In this document: in pieces, positions 1-12,199 of the stretch
How the letters are laid out: each line of letters begins with the position of its first letter
Numbering within the stretch: position 1 is the stretch's first letter
Assembly: GCF_021018805.1 (NCBI RefSeq)
Contig: NC_086283.1
Coordinates: 11,297,162-11,361,161 of the forward strand
Source: Prinia subflava
Lineage: Eukaryota; Chordata; Aves; Passeriformes; Cisticolidae
Length of the DNA: 64,000 nucleotides
Direction of reading: 5' to 3'
The notes under the pieces: generated by a model
Databases searched by the model: none
Seen by the model: the letters and a program-made list of their open reading frames with translations, nothing else
Told to the model about the DNA's origin: nothing
Position numbers and translations under genes: made by a program

Positions 1-75
1 GCCTCAGTGCTTCATTTGTAAAAATGAGAATGATACAGAGTTATTTTGTAGGCATAATCGGGTAATGGGGCATTT
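1..75 (+). repeat. possible MIR-type SINE fragment, cut by window edge
   Basis: The first bases read GCCTCAGTGCTTCATTTGTA followed by an AAAATGAGAATGATA segment. This resembles the 3' half of the MIR core (GCCTCAGTTTCCTCATCTGTAAAATGGGGATAATA). MIR is an ancient tRNA-derived SINE of amniotes that is no longer active. Only the part after the conserved core is inside the window, so the element cannot be confirmed from its head. The match is short and diverged and could be chance. Confidence 0.35.
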
Positions 76-961
76 AGCTTTCTGCCATGGAGCAGGGATG
101 TGTGTTAACAAACATAATGTTTATCAACTTAGATGTTGTGAGAATCATGCTGTACACTGTCCTGTTGGTTCAGAAAAGGGGTGTATGTGTGTGCTTGTAC
201 ATATACATATATATGTGCCTAAATGCTTTCAGATTTATATTGCTGAATGCATTCACAATGGTGCACACCTTAACAGAGCCAGTGTATATAAAACCAATTC
301 ACATTCATTCATACTGGTGGATTCATGATAGCACGTATTCAGAAACTTTTTATCCAACCTTGTTTTTGTTCACTGGACCCTCTGAACTGGTTAACTGAAA
401 GGTTTTTCTTATGGTGAAGCAGCATTACTCCGCAGTCTGAGAGCAGCAAAACATCATGCTCTCTCAGAAAAGCATGCTAGGGACACTGCATGAGACGTAC
501 AGTGATTCCTGTGGACAAGGGACGTAGAGTATCTCCAGCAATGACAGAGAAACATATGTTAAGATGCGTTTGGGGTAATATTTTGCTTAAAGTACCTGTT
601 CTTCAGTATTACTCTGTTACCAACATCAGCTATACAGCACATACTCAGACAGAACATAAACAAGAGTATTGTAAAAGCAGATCTTCCCTGAGGAGATGTG
701 GATTCCTCATTCATGTGAAATTGGAACTGGGGATAATACTAGAGCAACTTTTTGGGAAAACAAGTGCAGGCAGGAGGAAAGGAAGCAGTGTGGCTCTCTC
801 ACATCTTGTATTCCCTTAATTCTACGCAAAAAAAAGCCTACAGTTCCCATTCTTAAAGTACCTAAAAATACTCTGTTCCACTGCAATATGCTAATGCAAT
901 TATCTTTCTCCTGGTACAGTCACACATATATTTTTTCATTCAGCATAACTATTTTTTTTGC
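76..961. other. unique AT-rich DNA, no gene seen
   Basis: No repeat family, RNA gene or convincing exon is visible. Overlapping open frames of about 90-110 codons on the plus strand lack domain signatures and disagree in frame, so I treat them as chance. A TG/TA-rich low-complexity patch lies at about 180-225. Confidence 0.5.
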
Positions 962-985
962 TCCCCCCCCCCCTCCCCTCCCTCC
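962..985. repeat. C-rich low-complexity tract
   Basis: A run of cytosines interrupted by single T residues, directly after a short T run. It is a simple pyrimidine tract, and the C-rich strand implies a G-rich complement. It has no coding meaning. Confidence 0.8.
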
Positions 986-2294
986 AATATAAGAGAAACA
1001 CAGTGTCTTTAAACACCTTGGAAGCTTGTAGCAAGCATTCTGAATTCTCTCTCTCAGCTGGGTTAACAGGAGTGTTACAAATAGAGCAGTCCCACATGGC
1101 TTATGTCCTGCTGTCTTGAATTGGATAGCTGAGTGACTGAAAATACACTTTTTATGCTCTGAGAGTGTCCTGACACCTGAACTATCTCCTGATCGTTTTC
1201 AGTTTAATTTAAGTAAATAGCATGAAAAATAAAAGGTGCAAAAAAAATTACTACATCTTTAATTTTTTGAATGCAAATGGAATGATTTCTTCTAGATGAG
1301 TTGATAGTTTGGTTTCGTTAGATGTTGAATTGTTTTTTGTATTTATTGAGCTGCCTGGCTAATATAACAAATGAAATATAGAACTTAGTTCAGGAAACGG
1401 TTAATGAGGCGAGAGAAATGGGTTCTTACTCTGCTAGATACTTGTACTTAGGAGACTCCTCCATGCTGAGTCTGTGATAGTTAGGTCAACAGTCTGTTCC
1501 GGCAATATGCTAATCAATGCCTTTCCAAACAACAAACTCACAGCTATTTTTCTCCTGTGGGGAAAGTGGAAAATCCTATAAAGCTTTTATTGACTTTAGG
1601 CTCTGGATTTGGAAGTAACTTGGTTGGTCCTGAGCAATGTATTGGCTGAGTTCAATAGCAAGGGGCTGGTGAGGGAAGAGTTCTGTCTTTTCTGGTAAAT
1701 GTCACCACAAGTCAATAAGAGCTACCTCATGGGACTTTGAAGGACACAAAATAGATTTGACAGTCCAAAAAAAAGTTTTTAGGCTGCCTGTTAATAACCT
1801 GAGTGATTCCTTATTAAAAACATTACATGCTGTAGCTCTACCTACATATTTCGTACATTCTTCCAAATTGTAATTCATCAGAAATAAAATAAATATCATC
1901 TATTTCGAGAAAAAGATGTTCATCTGTCCATTTGAAAACTGTCATGAAGTTTTTTCTCTTACTTTTCTTTACCTTGTGGTTCAAAAAGGAGAAGACAAGG
2001 TGTCCAGCATAGGCCAGGATGCCTTCACTCTTAGAGCTTTATTCGATGTACAGCCTCTTTTATTCACATTTATGAGAGTTCAAAACCTTATGGTTTCTAA
2101 CTCACACTGTGTATGGTCAAAGCACAAAGGAAACAATTCGAGGGCCTAAAGTTGAGCTTTTAGTACTGTTTTTATGTCAGTTGCTGGCTGCTGTTCAAAA
2201 AATTTTGATCTTTCAACATACCTACCTGATCATATACCATTTTAAATTGTCTGCATTTATCCCTGGATCAAGCTTCCTAAGTAGGCTACTGGCC

Positions 2295-2315
2295 TTAATT
2301 TAATCATTAAATTAA
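2295..2315. repeat. AT-only perfect inverted repeat
   Basis: The 10-bp arms TTAATTTAAT (2295-2304) and ATTAAATTAA (2306-2315) are perfect reverse complements around a single C. The sequence is AT-only, so a palindrome of this size has a fair chance of arising randomly in this base composition. No function is implied. Confidence 0.85.
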
Positions 2316-5300
2316 ATGTGTTTATTTTCATTTCATTTTCAAGGGGCTATTTTTATTTAAAATCTTGAAGCTGCCTTGTAAATTAATTGTGCAGTTACCT
2401 TGTGAATTTTGCTGTTGGTTCTACAAGGGTCTGAAAAACTCTTTCATCATTTCCATTTTTCTCATGGTTATTTTAAGTTGTTTTGCTCCTGAGGAGTTAC
2501 CTGGGTTTCTTATGGAAATGTCTGAGGAGTCTGTAATTGTTGTTAAACTGAAATAAACTGAAATAAAAGAACATTTCAAATATCCATGAAGAATAAAAGT
2601 TACCTTGCAGAGAAAGAGGTGGAGGGAAAGGATCAAGAGACGTTTCTGTTCCTGGTACATTGTTTCACAAAGTACTATCACAAGCTGTGTCATAGGCAGT
2701 TGTCCCCTAATCAATCTGTCATATCACATCGAGCTTTTCATAACAAAGTTCATATGTAAAGGAACTTCTTCAAACAGGATTTTAAAGCTACTGTACCTTG
2801 TGAATGAAGGATCTTGATCATTGCTTTCTTATGAATCATTATTATATGGTTAAATCCTAATCACCTGCCTGTAGGGAAATGGGTGTCTTCCTTCTTCTTT
2901 GTGAGGCAAAGGAAGTTGTGGAAGATGGTTTAGTTGTTCCATACAGGAGGTGTTTCTACAGGCTAGGAGGCTTTGCAGAGATCCCAAAATTGAGAAAGGA
3001 TCAATTGATTTGAGTTGATTTTTTAAGACAGCATGTTGTCTTGAAAATAATGACTCTGCAGTTTGTTTCTGTTAGCATTTCCCCAAGACAGTGGTTTGAA
3101 TGGAAGTCCTTGGTTCTAACACTTTTTCCCTTGACTTTTGCCTATACCAGCATTCCATTTCAGTTCCACATTTTTGCATTACAGGAGTCAAAATAATTGC
3201 CAGTGCTCTAAGCTGCTACCTGAAGCATTAGTATTCCTAAAGGATCAGGAAGGAGTGAGGGACTCTAATGAGCAGGGATTTTCTTCTGAGTAAACTACAG
3301 AACTGAACAGATGTGGTCAGTGGAGTCTCATGCAGAAATGAAAAACATGCATCGGATTTCAAGTATTTTTACATATTACTTGGGCAAGCTTTTAGCAAAT
3401 CAAAATCTGTCCTACAAGAGCACGAAAAGGATGTTATCTTGCCTGCGCCACAACCCATGTAGCTAAGTCATTCGGTTGGACAAGATTTAATTAATAACCA
3501 TCACAACCTGATAAAGGCAAAGATACTGAAGAGCTTTAAAAGCCACTTGATCTATCCCAAGGCAGAAGTACACTTGTAATTTAATATTAGTCATGTATCT
3601 AATAGTAATTAATGATTTCACCTTCAAAATGTTGGTATTGTTGTCACTTTGCACATGAGAAAACAGCAGCAAGTTTCAGGGAAGGGAAGTTTCAAAGCAG
3701 GGAAAGCTTTTCAAAGTCAGCTAACCCTTTGTGTAACTATCAAAACATTGTCAAAAGTTTTTCTCCCTCAAGCTTACCTGGTTTTGATAACTTCAAATTA
3801 AGTTAGCAGTACTAAAGTGTGACTCAAAAGTTGGTAATACTTCATCTTCCCAAAATTCAGAAATTCAGTTCTGAAATCTGTTGTTATCTGAGCTAAAGGC
3901 TGTATGTTACATTATTATAGAAAGAGATACGTTTTAATAATGTTGAAAACCTATGCATACCATGGATTTTCTTAATTTCATTGGTCATTTTTTATGACAA
4001 CATTCTATATGGACTGAAATGACAATGCAACTTTGCATTTTGTTTGCTCTCTCAAGGACCTTCTTGGAAATGGGATGAGCTATCCCAGAATTTCTAGTGG
4101 TAACTGAAATGCTAATAAACAGACAAATCTCTAAACCTCCTAAGTTATACATTTGTATTTAGAAAAATTTGGAGACAAACTGGATAGCTTTAGTGAGTTG
4201 GCAGTCAATGTCCTCAGCTTTGAGCTGTAGGTCACTTGTATAAAAACTAGTCTGCTCAACAGATGATACATTATACCTGCTTGATGGCTGATAATCATCT
4301 CATCTGATATAAACTGGTCACCTTGATCCACCTGATAGACAGGTGTCTACTGCTGTCAGAACAGTTTTAAAAATTTTAAAAATTTTAATAGAAAAGTGAT
4401 AATTTATGAGTAAGGCTCATATCCCCAGTATGGAAGATTAAAAAAGCATAAAATACAGGATGCTCATATGCTATTTAGCTTGATGGAGCAAAAGGTAGTC
4501 CATTTCCATAAGAGCAATATGATTACACTCACACGGCAGATGCTACAGGCTTGAATTATAAGGTTTGGTTTAAGCTGCAGACTTTCATAAGAGATATCAC
4601 AGAAAAAAGTGTATGTCTGGTACCAGCTTGCTTATATTAACCAGGAAGTCAAGGCATGAAGTGACCCAGAGATTAAAAATGTCTGAATGATTTGTCAGAA
4701 AGGGCAGATGAGAAAGCATATAAAAGTTGCTGTTGCATGGAATGTGACACAGTCATACACTTTTTCCTCCAAAGGCATCAAGTTTATATTCCTTCACAAT
4801 GTTAAACTTCTACAGAAAATCTGTGCTTCTACAGAGTTTTGGCCTTAAGGTCACTCTTTTGGGAGCCATCTTAAATGCTACCTGCTGAAAAACATTCTGC
4901 TACATGAGTTATGGATACTGCTTCTGGTGGGTGCACTTAAGAGTCTAAATAATTTTTTGCAAGATTGGAACCTTGGACAAAATTTTCTACTCAAAGGAGT
5001 CCTGTGTGGCTCTTTTCTCATTTTATGTCCACATAGTATGATTGTCTGTAATTTAAATGTCATATAAGCTACATCTGAAAAGAAAAAAATCTCAATTTAT
5101 AATTAAGTAACAGGTCTTATTAATAACTGCTGTGTATTTAATGGAGGCCTATGACTACAGGCTTTTTACATTTAATAATGTAAAAGCAATTGCATATCCT
5201 GAAGTTTTATTCCAAAATGTCATAAAAATCTCTTCTGATGTTTGACATTTTTAACTACCCACATATTGAAATGGAAGCAGGAACACAGAAAGCTATGCCA

Positions 5301-5590
5301 GGGAAGATTTAAGAATTTGACCTACACCAAGGCATGGGGTATAATAACTTTGTGTTGGTGTTGGTGTTTAAAAAATTAAACCTTTTTCAAATTCTCTTGC
5401 GATATTATGAGACATTCAAGTGCAGACAATGATTTATAGAATTATTTCTTTATCATTTCAAATAGGATTGTTAATGATAGGAGTGTCTCTTTCCTGTTGC
5501 ATGAGTTCTTTGGAAACAAGTAGATGTCCTGAACAGCCTCTTCTGAACTCACTGTTCATTAGGTTTTGACACCCAATTACACGTGGCTGG

Positions 5591-5608
5591 TTTTTTTTTT
5601 TTTTTTTT
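5591..5608. repeat. poly-T tract
   Basis: Eighteen consecutive T residues. There is no adjacent element for which this would be a tail. Confidence 0.9.
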
Positions 5609-7057
5609 CATTTGGAACTAATACTATAATAAGTGCTACTGGGAAATTGGTTAATGTAAGTGGATGTTGTTTGAGTTTGGGTACTTTAAAAACCGTAAGA
5701 ATTGTACAGTAGAATTTGGTCTTTAACATAGCAAGAGGCCTCTTTATGGCATCTGATCATTTTTTATCATTTTCCAGAGACTGCAGATTTTTTCTGTGTC
5801 TTTCTGGAAGAATCTTTAATGCAGCAGACCATGTACAGCCATCAGCAGTAATTAGGAAAGCAAAGATTGGTTACTACTGATACTAGTTAGTCAAGCTAAC
5901 TAATGATTAAAGTACACCTGTCACAGTTTAAACTGGCAATTTTATCAGAGATTAGCACCTCAGCTATGTTATCTCTGAAGTTACAACTGTGTGTGACAAG
6001 AATTTGTTTAGAAAAAAAAAATTTTGTGGCTATGGAATAACCTGAAACAAATTGTCTTTATGGAGAATATGTTTTTTCCTAGGCATAAAGTATATCTTAT
6101 TAGAAAAGCAATCCAGGGACATTCTAACTTGAGTGAAAAAGCAGCATTTATGAACTAGTATTCTTGTTATTTCTAGTTATTTACTTACAGTAGATTTTAC
6201 TTCTTTGTTGGAGCTTGCAAAGTTAGGTTGTTGCAAATAAATCCATTTATAGGCTTGTTTATTGAAAATGCTTGTATTTGAATTCTCATGTTTGACTGGT
6301 AAGAAGAGCAGCTCTCTTTCTGAAGTGCCAAATATTTGTGGTTACATTTCCTTGGATCCAAATTGTACCTTATGCCAATCGACATTGATATCTAAGTGTC
6401 TCCTGTTTACTTAAAATTGGAGTACAGTGTTTCATCTGCTATCTCCTCTCTCTTTGAACATACTGGGCCAGTATTCAAGATCAGGGTCTATGTAGTGCCA
6501 TCTGGCCATAAAAACTAGCCAAGCATACTTCGTTTTGTTGAAAGTTGATATCACAAATAACCACAACTTTGTTTCTCAAAGGCAATAGATTTGCAAATGT
6601 TTGGAAGTAACACATCTTCTCTCCTTCCCATTTCCCATTCTGGGAGTAGTACTGATCAAACAACACCATTTGAAAAAATAAGCTCTCAATAAAGGGACTG
6701 TTATTTTATTAGATATGTACAGATTCTGAGTCCCTCACCTTGAAAGTAAGCATTTTTAGTAAAGGAAATCGAAAAGAAATCAGTTTAACCTTAGTCCATC
6801 CATGTTTAGTGCCAAATATCTTGGACACAAATTCAGGATGTTCTGAGGACTGGAGCTCCACTCCTTACAAGCAAGTCCTTATAGCTGGAACTTCTCAACA
6901 TGGAATTGGAGTTCATACTGCAAGTTACAGGAGTTTACTTTTAACTGGGGAATACAGCTTAAGACTTCAAATAGTTTGAGAATTTGGACTCCACTGTTTT
7001 AAGCCACAGATGACCTTTTTTCCCCTCTATTTTTATGCCTTCTTTAACAGGCTACTA

Positions 7058-7545
7058 TATCATGGAATCAAAGAATGATAGCATGGATTGGTTTAAAGGG
7101 ACCTTAAAGGTTATCTATTTCCAGTTCTCCTGCCATGGGCAGGGAACCTTCCACAAGACCAGGTTGCTCAGGGCCCCATCCAACCTGGACACTTCCAGGG
7201 ATGAGGAATCCACAGATCCTCCTAGAAACCTGTTCCAGAGCCTCACCATTCTCACAATAAACAATTTCTTCCTAACATCCAATCTAAACCTATTCACAGT
7301 TTAAAGGCATTCCCCCTTGTCCTGCCACTATACGGGACTGTAAAAAGTCCCTCTCTAGCTTCCCTGTAGGCGCCCTTTAGTTACTGGAAGGTGCTGTACA
7401 GTCCCTGTGAAACCTTCTCTTCTCCAGGCTGAAAAGTCCCGGCTCTCAAAGTCACCCTTTGAGTGTTTTTGCGACTTCCTCTGGACTCACTCAAACAGGT
7501 CCATGTGGTTATGTTGGGGGCCTCAGAGCTAGATGCATCTCCTTA
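7058..7545 (-). mobile_element. CR1: CR1 LINE, 5'-truncated 3' end
   Basis: Read on the minus strand, this is the 3' end of a chicken-repeat-1 retrotransposon. Diagnostic pieces in plus orientation are the terminal ATCATGGAATCAAAGAATGA (diverged from ATCATAGAATCATAGAATGG), then the CCTGCCATGGGCAGGGA, GGTTGCTCAGGGCCCCATCC, TTCCCCCTTGTCCTGCCACT and CTCTGGACTCACTCAAACAGG segments typical of the family. It covers about 490 bp of the roughly 4.5-kb element, so the reverse transcriptase is missing, as in most CR1 copies. Compared with the usual sequence there is a small deletion near 7445-7480, between the 'pulled-together' CTCTCA and CTCTGGACTC blocks. The open frames here are shadows of the repeat. 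It is fixed and not mobile. Confidence 0.95.
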
Positions 7546-8407
7546 GATCTCCCATGACAGATTCTCAGATTCTTGGAAGTTATTTAAAATCTTCTTGTGG
7601 TTTGATAGGACTTATTTTATCACATCCTCAACAAATGGACAGTGGTAAAGAAAAAGTGTCCAAACTGAAGCTCGAGGAAAGATTTATTCTATGAGATAAC
7701 AGAAATAGGAATGCCTTGGAAAATGATGACTGTGTATAGATAGAATGTTACAAGTTATTAAAGTGCATATGGAAGTGAAGGGTAGCTAAGATTACAAAAC
7801 TAGAATATATATTTATAATCGTAAAAAACCTATCAAGAATAAGCAATGCTGGAAATGTAGAAAGACAAGTATATTATAGGAGCATCAGCTGTTGTCTTAG
7901 CTGTGCAGATGGGATATGGATTCACAGAGCTTTTCAAAGAATGACTGGTATTTTTGTAATTAATAAGATTTTAGAGGTATAAATTCAGATTTTTTACATT
8001 AAATAAAGAGTTTAATGCAACAACAGAAATATGCTTTTTCTGTCTTATCAAACTCCTAGCAAGCACTCCTGTCTGAGGGGTCTTTCAAGCATAAAAGCCT
8101 GCTTGGTTCTCTACCAAATCCTGGGGGGGGGCTGGCTGGAGAGAAGGGGACATTGGGACACTGCTTCGGTTCACTTCCACTGAGAAGCAGATCCTTGGAG
8201 AGTGCTGGAACCAAAATAGATTTTGACAGCATCTAAAGACTAGGCCCACATTACTTCCAGTACATAGTGTTTTAAAGCTGCTTTTTCCTCCCACTCTCCA
8301 ATTCCTGTGATAAGTACAGCTCAGCTGAACAAAGGATTCCACTCAGTGAGCTGGCCAGAAGGAAGGAAAATATGAGGAAGTGTAAATATGCATTTGGAAC
8401 CCTGGGG

Positions 8408-8450
8408 TGGTAAAGAGCTGGACTTGATGATGTCCTTTAAGAATCAACTG
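8408..8450 (+). repeat. doubtful CR1 3'-tail remnant
   Basis: The segment GAGCTGGACTTGATGATGTC, followed by CCTTTAAGAATCAACTG, resembles the last part of several CR1 subfamilies (GGACTTGATGATCTTAGAGGTC then TTTTCCAAC). Only about 40 bp agree, there is no upstream CR1 sequence and the terminal ATTCTATGA repeat is missing, so this may be chance. Confidence 0.25.
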
Positions 8451-8594
8451 AATATTTGCATACAATAATAATAGAAATAATAGCAGCTGAATTGTTTTGC
8501 AGAGTAAAACTTGGATACAATTTAAACAATTTTTTTCAAAAAAAAACTCTGCAAGTTTTACTGCAGAAATTAAGTAAAATATACTGTGTGCTAC

Positions 8595-8632
8595 ATTTTC
8601 ACACAGTATACTAAAGTATACTGTGTGAAAAT
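8595..8632. repeat. 38-bp near-perfect palindrome, 18-bp arms
   Basis: Arm one (8595-8612) is ATTTTCACACAGTATACT and arm two (8615-8632) is its exact reverse complement, separated only by AA. A third partial copy of TATACTGTGTG lies just upstream at about 8580-8590. The structure could extrude as a cruciform in DNA or fold as a hairpin in RNA. It does not match the terminal inverted repeats of any transposon I can name. Confidence 0.9.
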
Positions 8633-9461
8633 ATACTTGAGTGCTATTCACATAAAGAAAAAAAGGTAAACAGAAAATTGCACTTTCCAGAGAATAATTC
8701 TCAAGAGGCCTTAGAACTGCTACTGGATATTTTAGAAATAGAGAGAGCTAACCCCAAATTTAAATTGCCTAGAGTGGAACCTCAGTGAAGTTTAGGTGCC
8801 AAGGTTCAAAGCTATGACATGAAAATTTCAGTTTAAGGGCCCTTTAAACCCAGAGGCACTCAAGTTTCAGGAGCACGCTAGTTCTTGGACAACTTTCCTG
8901 CAACTTTGTTCATATGTTCCTAGAAATACAAAAGAATGTCCAGCTGTTTTAAGGCAGGTGTCCAGCTGCTATTATCTCAGTCCTGAGCAGGAGCCAGAAA
9001 CAGCTTCTTTCCAAACACCCTGAGAAGGTCAATCCAGGGAGCAACCTCAGAATATTTATAATCTGCACCCAGAACGATGTTCCCAAATCCAGTGATGACT
9101 GCTCCTACTCTTGGTGTGAGACCCATTTGTTTGATTACCAAGTATTTAGAGAATTTATCTAAGTGAGGGACTTAAAGTTCAGTTCTGTTGTGTGTCTGAT
9201 CATGTATAAGATTACTTTTTTCCTTCCAAGGTAAAAGACGGATGTTTAGACAGTGTTACCAGACATAGGTAACACTGAACAGGGACATCTCTATTCTTGT
9301 TGAAATTCTATCACAGAATAAAAGCATCTCCTATATCAGGGAGAAAGAGTAAACTTGAGGAAGAATCTATAGTCTGGAACACTTGCCTGGAAAGGAGAAT
9401 GCTAGATATGAGTTGAAAGACTGTTGGCTCAGTTTTGACTTTTAGGGTCTTCCAAGTAAAA

Positions 9462-9585
9462 TAGCCTTGTGGTTAAAGCACTCTTCACTTACAAGTTGCT
9501 TGTTTGAATCAACTCCAATAGCAAATTCGAAAACTCTGACCTCCAGTTGATTTTTCGACAAGATGTAGCCCTCTGTCCTCAGCAA
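9462..9585 (+). repeat. MIR-type tRNA-derived SINE remnant
   Basis: The start TAGCCTTGTGGTTAAAGCAC resembles the A-box head of MIR and related amniote SINEs (TAGCATAGTGGTTAAGAGCAC). About 30 bp later TTGTTTGAATCAACTCC resembles the B box region (GGTTCGAATCC). Further on, GCCCTCTGTCCTCAGC loosely follows the core (CCTCTCTGTGCCTCAG). The order and spacing fit, but divergence is high. A minus-strand open frame of 83 codons overlaps it and is probably chance. Confidence 0.4.
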
Positions 9586-10481
9586 ACCACAGTCAGCTGT
9601 GGAGCCACATACATCTGAGTGAACACAGGCCCAGATTTCTGCATTGTAAACCCAGGGTCGATATTTAAGACACAGATTGCTCCCAGGCAGCATTTCCTGT
9701 TGCTGGTCCTCTCAAATGAGCTGTAGGGTACATTTGGCTCTGTGCTTAGCATATTACTTGTCTTGGATCCTGTTCTGAGAGCTCCCGGCTACTGTTCCTT
9801 GGCACGTAACCTAGTCCTGGGTTTCGCTACAATTTTTCATGTTGGTTTCATTTTACATGTGATTTATTGTATGTGGGTCTTCAGAACTATTGTTGAAAGC
9901 ATTTTCAAGTCAGTGATTTCCTTAATCCGATAGAGAGAGACAAGACAGTGAGCCAGCTCAATGATAGGTGAGATAAATCATCTACATCATCATGTAATAA
10001 GAGATTGCAGTAACTTTCAAAAGGGGAAGAAGAAAAAAGTCAGTTTAGGCATTTACCAAATCTTACTGATTTCATATGTGAAAATTACTCTCTTCATGAC
10101 TCATGACCCAATCCTTGAATATGCTGCTGTTTGGAGAGGAAAGTCTATTTGTCAGGCTTGTGTCTTGAGAGTTGAATTAATGCTTCACAAGGAAAGCACT
10201 TCAATAATCTGGTTTTGCTGTGGTGTTTGCAATTGCTTCTGCTTTTCTGCCTGCTTCAAGCCTCAAATTACACACTTAAATGCATCTTTCCCACTGTGGT
10301 TCTCAAATACTCACTCTCTGTGCTATATAAAATGATATTGAAGAAAAATTAATGTTTCTCTTTAGCAAATAGTGAAGGATGGGTTGCTCTTAAGATAGGA
10401 AGAAGAAATAAAAATTTGGCTGAATTAAGGGAAATCTCAGATGTTAAACTTTAATGGAAGAACGTTTCTGCCAAATTTTCT

Positions 10482-10497
10482 GTTGATGTACATCAAC
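10482..10497. repeat. 16-bp perfect palindrome
   Basis: GTTGATGTACATCAAC equals its own reverse complement. The half-site TCTGTTGATGT recurs about 22 bp downstream (around 10503-10513), giving one palindrome plus a direct repeat of its left half. This could be a dimeric protein-binding site or chance. Confidence 0.85.
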
Positions 10498-10609
10498 TCT
10501 CTTCTGTTGATGTTAATTGACTTTGGCCACTCTTGATCTGATGAATGATAATACTGTCTCAGAAAGAAAGAACTGCAGCAGCAGGAACTGTTAGCAAGAT
10601 ATTGAGAAG

Positions 10610-10631
10610 CTTGACCCTATCCAGGGTCAAG
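10610..10631. repeat. 22-bp hairpin, 9-bp arms
   Basis: CTTGACCCT (10610-10618) and AGGGTCAAG (10623-10631) are perfect reverse complements with an ATCC loop. AGGGTCA and TGACCCT are also nuclear-receptor-like half-sites in an inverted arrangement with a 4-bp spacer. Hence it could be a binding site rather than an RNA structure. Neither is proven. Confidence 0.8.
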
Positions 10632-10761
10632 TGATTGGTCTAGAAATTACAGGAATTTGGACTGGAGGTTCTACAGTGCAACCAGCAGATGAAATTTCAG
10701 CAATACTTAACACCTTTATTTTTCATTTTATCAGGAAATTAACTTGATAGGAACAACAGGA

Positions 10762-10780
10762 TTTTTTTTTTTTTTTTTTC
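10762..10780. repeat. poly-T tract
   Basis: Nineteen consecutive T residues, followed about 25 bp later by a second shorter T-rich stretch. No attached element is recognised. Confidence 0.9.
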
Positions 10781-12199
10781 ACCAAACAGAAAATCCAACC
10801 TGTTTGGTTTTTTTTCTTTCTTCATTTTGGTACTCCAAATATTCCTCTCTGCTGTCTAATAAAGAATATCCTTTTGAGACACTGTCTCCAAAGATCAAAT
10901 AACCCTCTGAGCTGGTAAGACAATTGTTCTAATTCATTTTGCCTCAACTGTCTAGCTTGATCCTCTTGTTTGTTTTGGATTGGGTTAACTTCTTTTTTAT
11001 ACTTTATGCTGCTCATCACTATGGGTTTTTAATTAAATTGATATATTAACTCTTTGGTAATTACAGTTGAAGAAGCTGTTGTAAATGTCATGCTGCTGTA
11101 CTCTCACCCCAGGTCAGCAGTGAAAATCAGATGTTGTGCTTCAATATATTTAACCAAGGAAATTAAAACATAAGATAATTTATGACTAATCATTATCATT
11201 ACAAGAATTTATTAAAATTATTTATTATCATACATCATGCAATGTTTCATAAGTGCATAATGTTTTATGCCTAAGTAGAGAATAAAAGAAAATTTAATAG
11301 GGAGGTTCGACTTCAGTATCAGTGGCAGCTTTTCTGGGTGGCAACCTACTTAATCTTGCCTTGCTGCTGGAAGTTAGGAGAAAGGACAGCTAACACTAAA
11401 AGACAGTAGGAAGTTTTAACTTTAGGCCATGCCTTAGACTATCACTCTTCTAAAGTGGAATTGTTTACATATGTTTGCTTTACAGAGTTATTAAAATGAG
11501 TCAAGACAAGCTTTGGATAATTTAACAGTAGCATCATAGAAAAGACTGTTAAGAATCTTGTTCTGTATTCAGCAGAGGACGAAAGTTAGTGTGTTGTTCA
11601 AGGTGTACATTAAGTAGTGAAGAGGAAATTCATAACCTGTTAAGCAAGTACTTTCAACTGAATGTTGGAAGGATTCTCTAGAAAATCAGTCAATATATTA
11701 TTAAAGAAAATATTGCAGTGCAAAATGTACAAGCAGTTCTTATCCCAGTACTTCCTATCTGTTGAAAGCTTTGCTTTGTGGGTTTAACATTTCAGTGTAA
11801 AATATATGCACATATTTGACTTACACATTTCACTTAGAAATTACTTCCAAATAGGATTTCTATCTCTATTTCAGAGATTACTAGACATGTCACTACTCTG
11901 TGTGATGTGGTTGTGTACAATGTTCTAGTTACTGTCATTTCTGAGCAAGATCCCAGCTGAGAGTGAAACCACATTATGCAAGACACCATTCATACTTATA
12001 ATTCTGAAGAATTTAAGATATAAAAAATATAAAGTGGTGAAGGGTGAAAAAGCTGACTACTCTAACTGCCCTTTTAAACCTAAGGAATTTAGAGGATGTT
12101 ATATACAGAATTAATAAACTTGTTCTGCAAATCATGTAGGAAGATACAAACTAACTGAACCCAGCTGCTGAACAAGCTGCTTGACTGTCTCTATGGAAT

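Larger units (their letters stand above)
986..7057. other. unique AT-rich DNA, about 6 kb, no gene seen
   Basis: I see no exon with flanking splice signals, no RNA gene and no clear transposon. Contents of note are a perfect AT-only inverted repeat at 2295-2315, an 18-base T run at 5591-5608, a short TGTTGG-type repeat near 5351 and a weak, unconvincing MIR-like stretch near 3640-3740. Open frames are all under 100 codons and scattered over both strands. Confidence 0.45.
7546..9461. other. unique DNA with one strong palindrome, no gene seen
   Basis: No gene is recognised. The stretch holds a G9 run at 8123-8131, a doubtful CR1-like tail near 8408-8450 and the long palindrome at 8595-8632. 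Open frames up to 102 codons on the minus strand near 8085-8651 have no recognisable domain. Confidence 0.45.

Noticed and set aside
3640..3740. Minus-strand MIR fragment (CATGAGAAAACAGCAGCAAG)
   Set aside because: Only scattered agreement with the core; too weak to list.
7035..7304. 89-codon plus-strand and 60-codon minus-strand frames
   Set aside because: Both lie inside the CR1 3' end, which is untranslated in the element.
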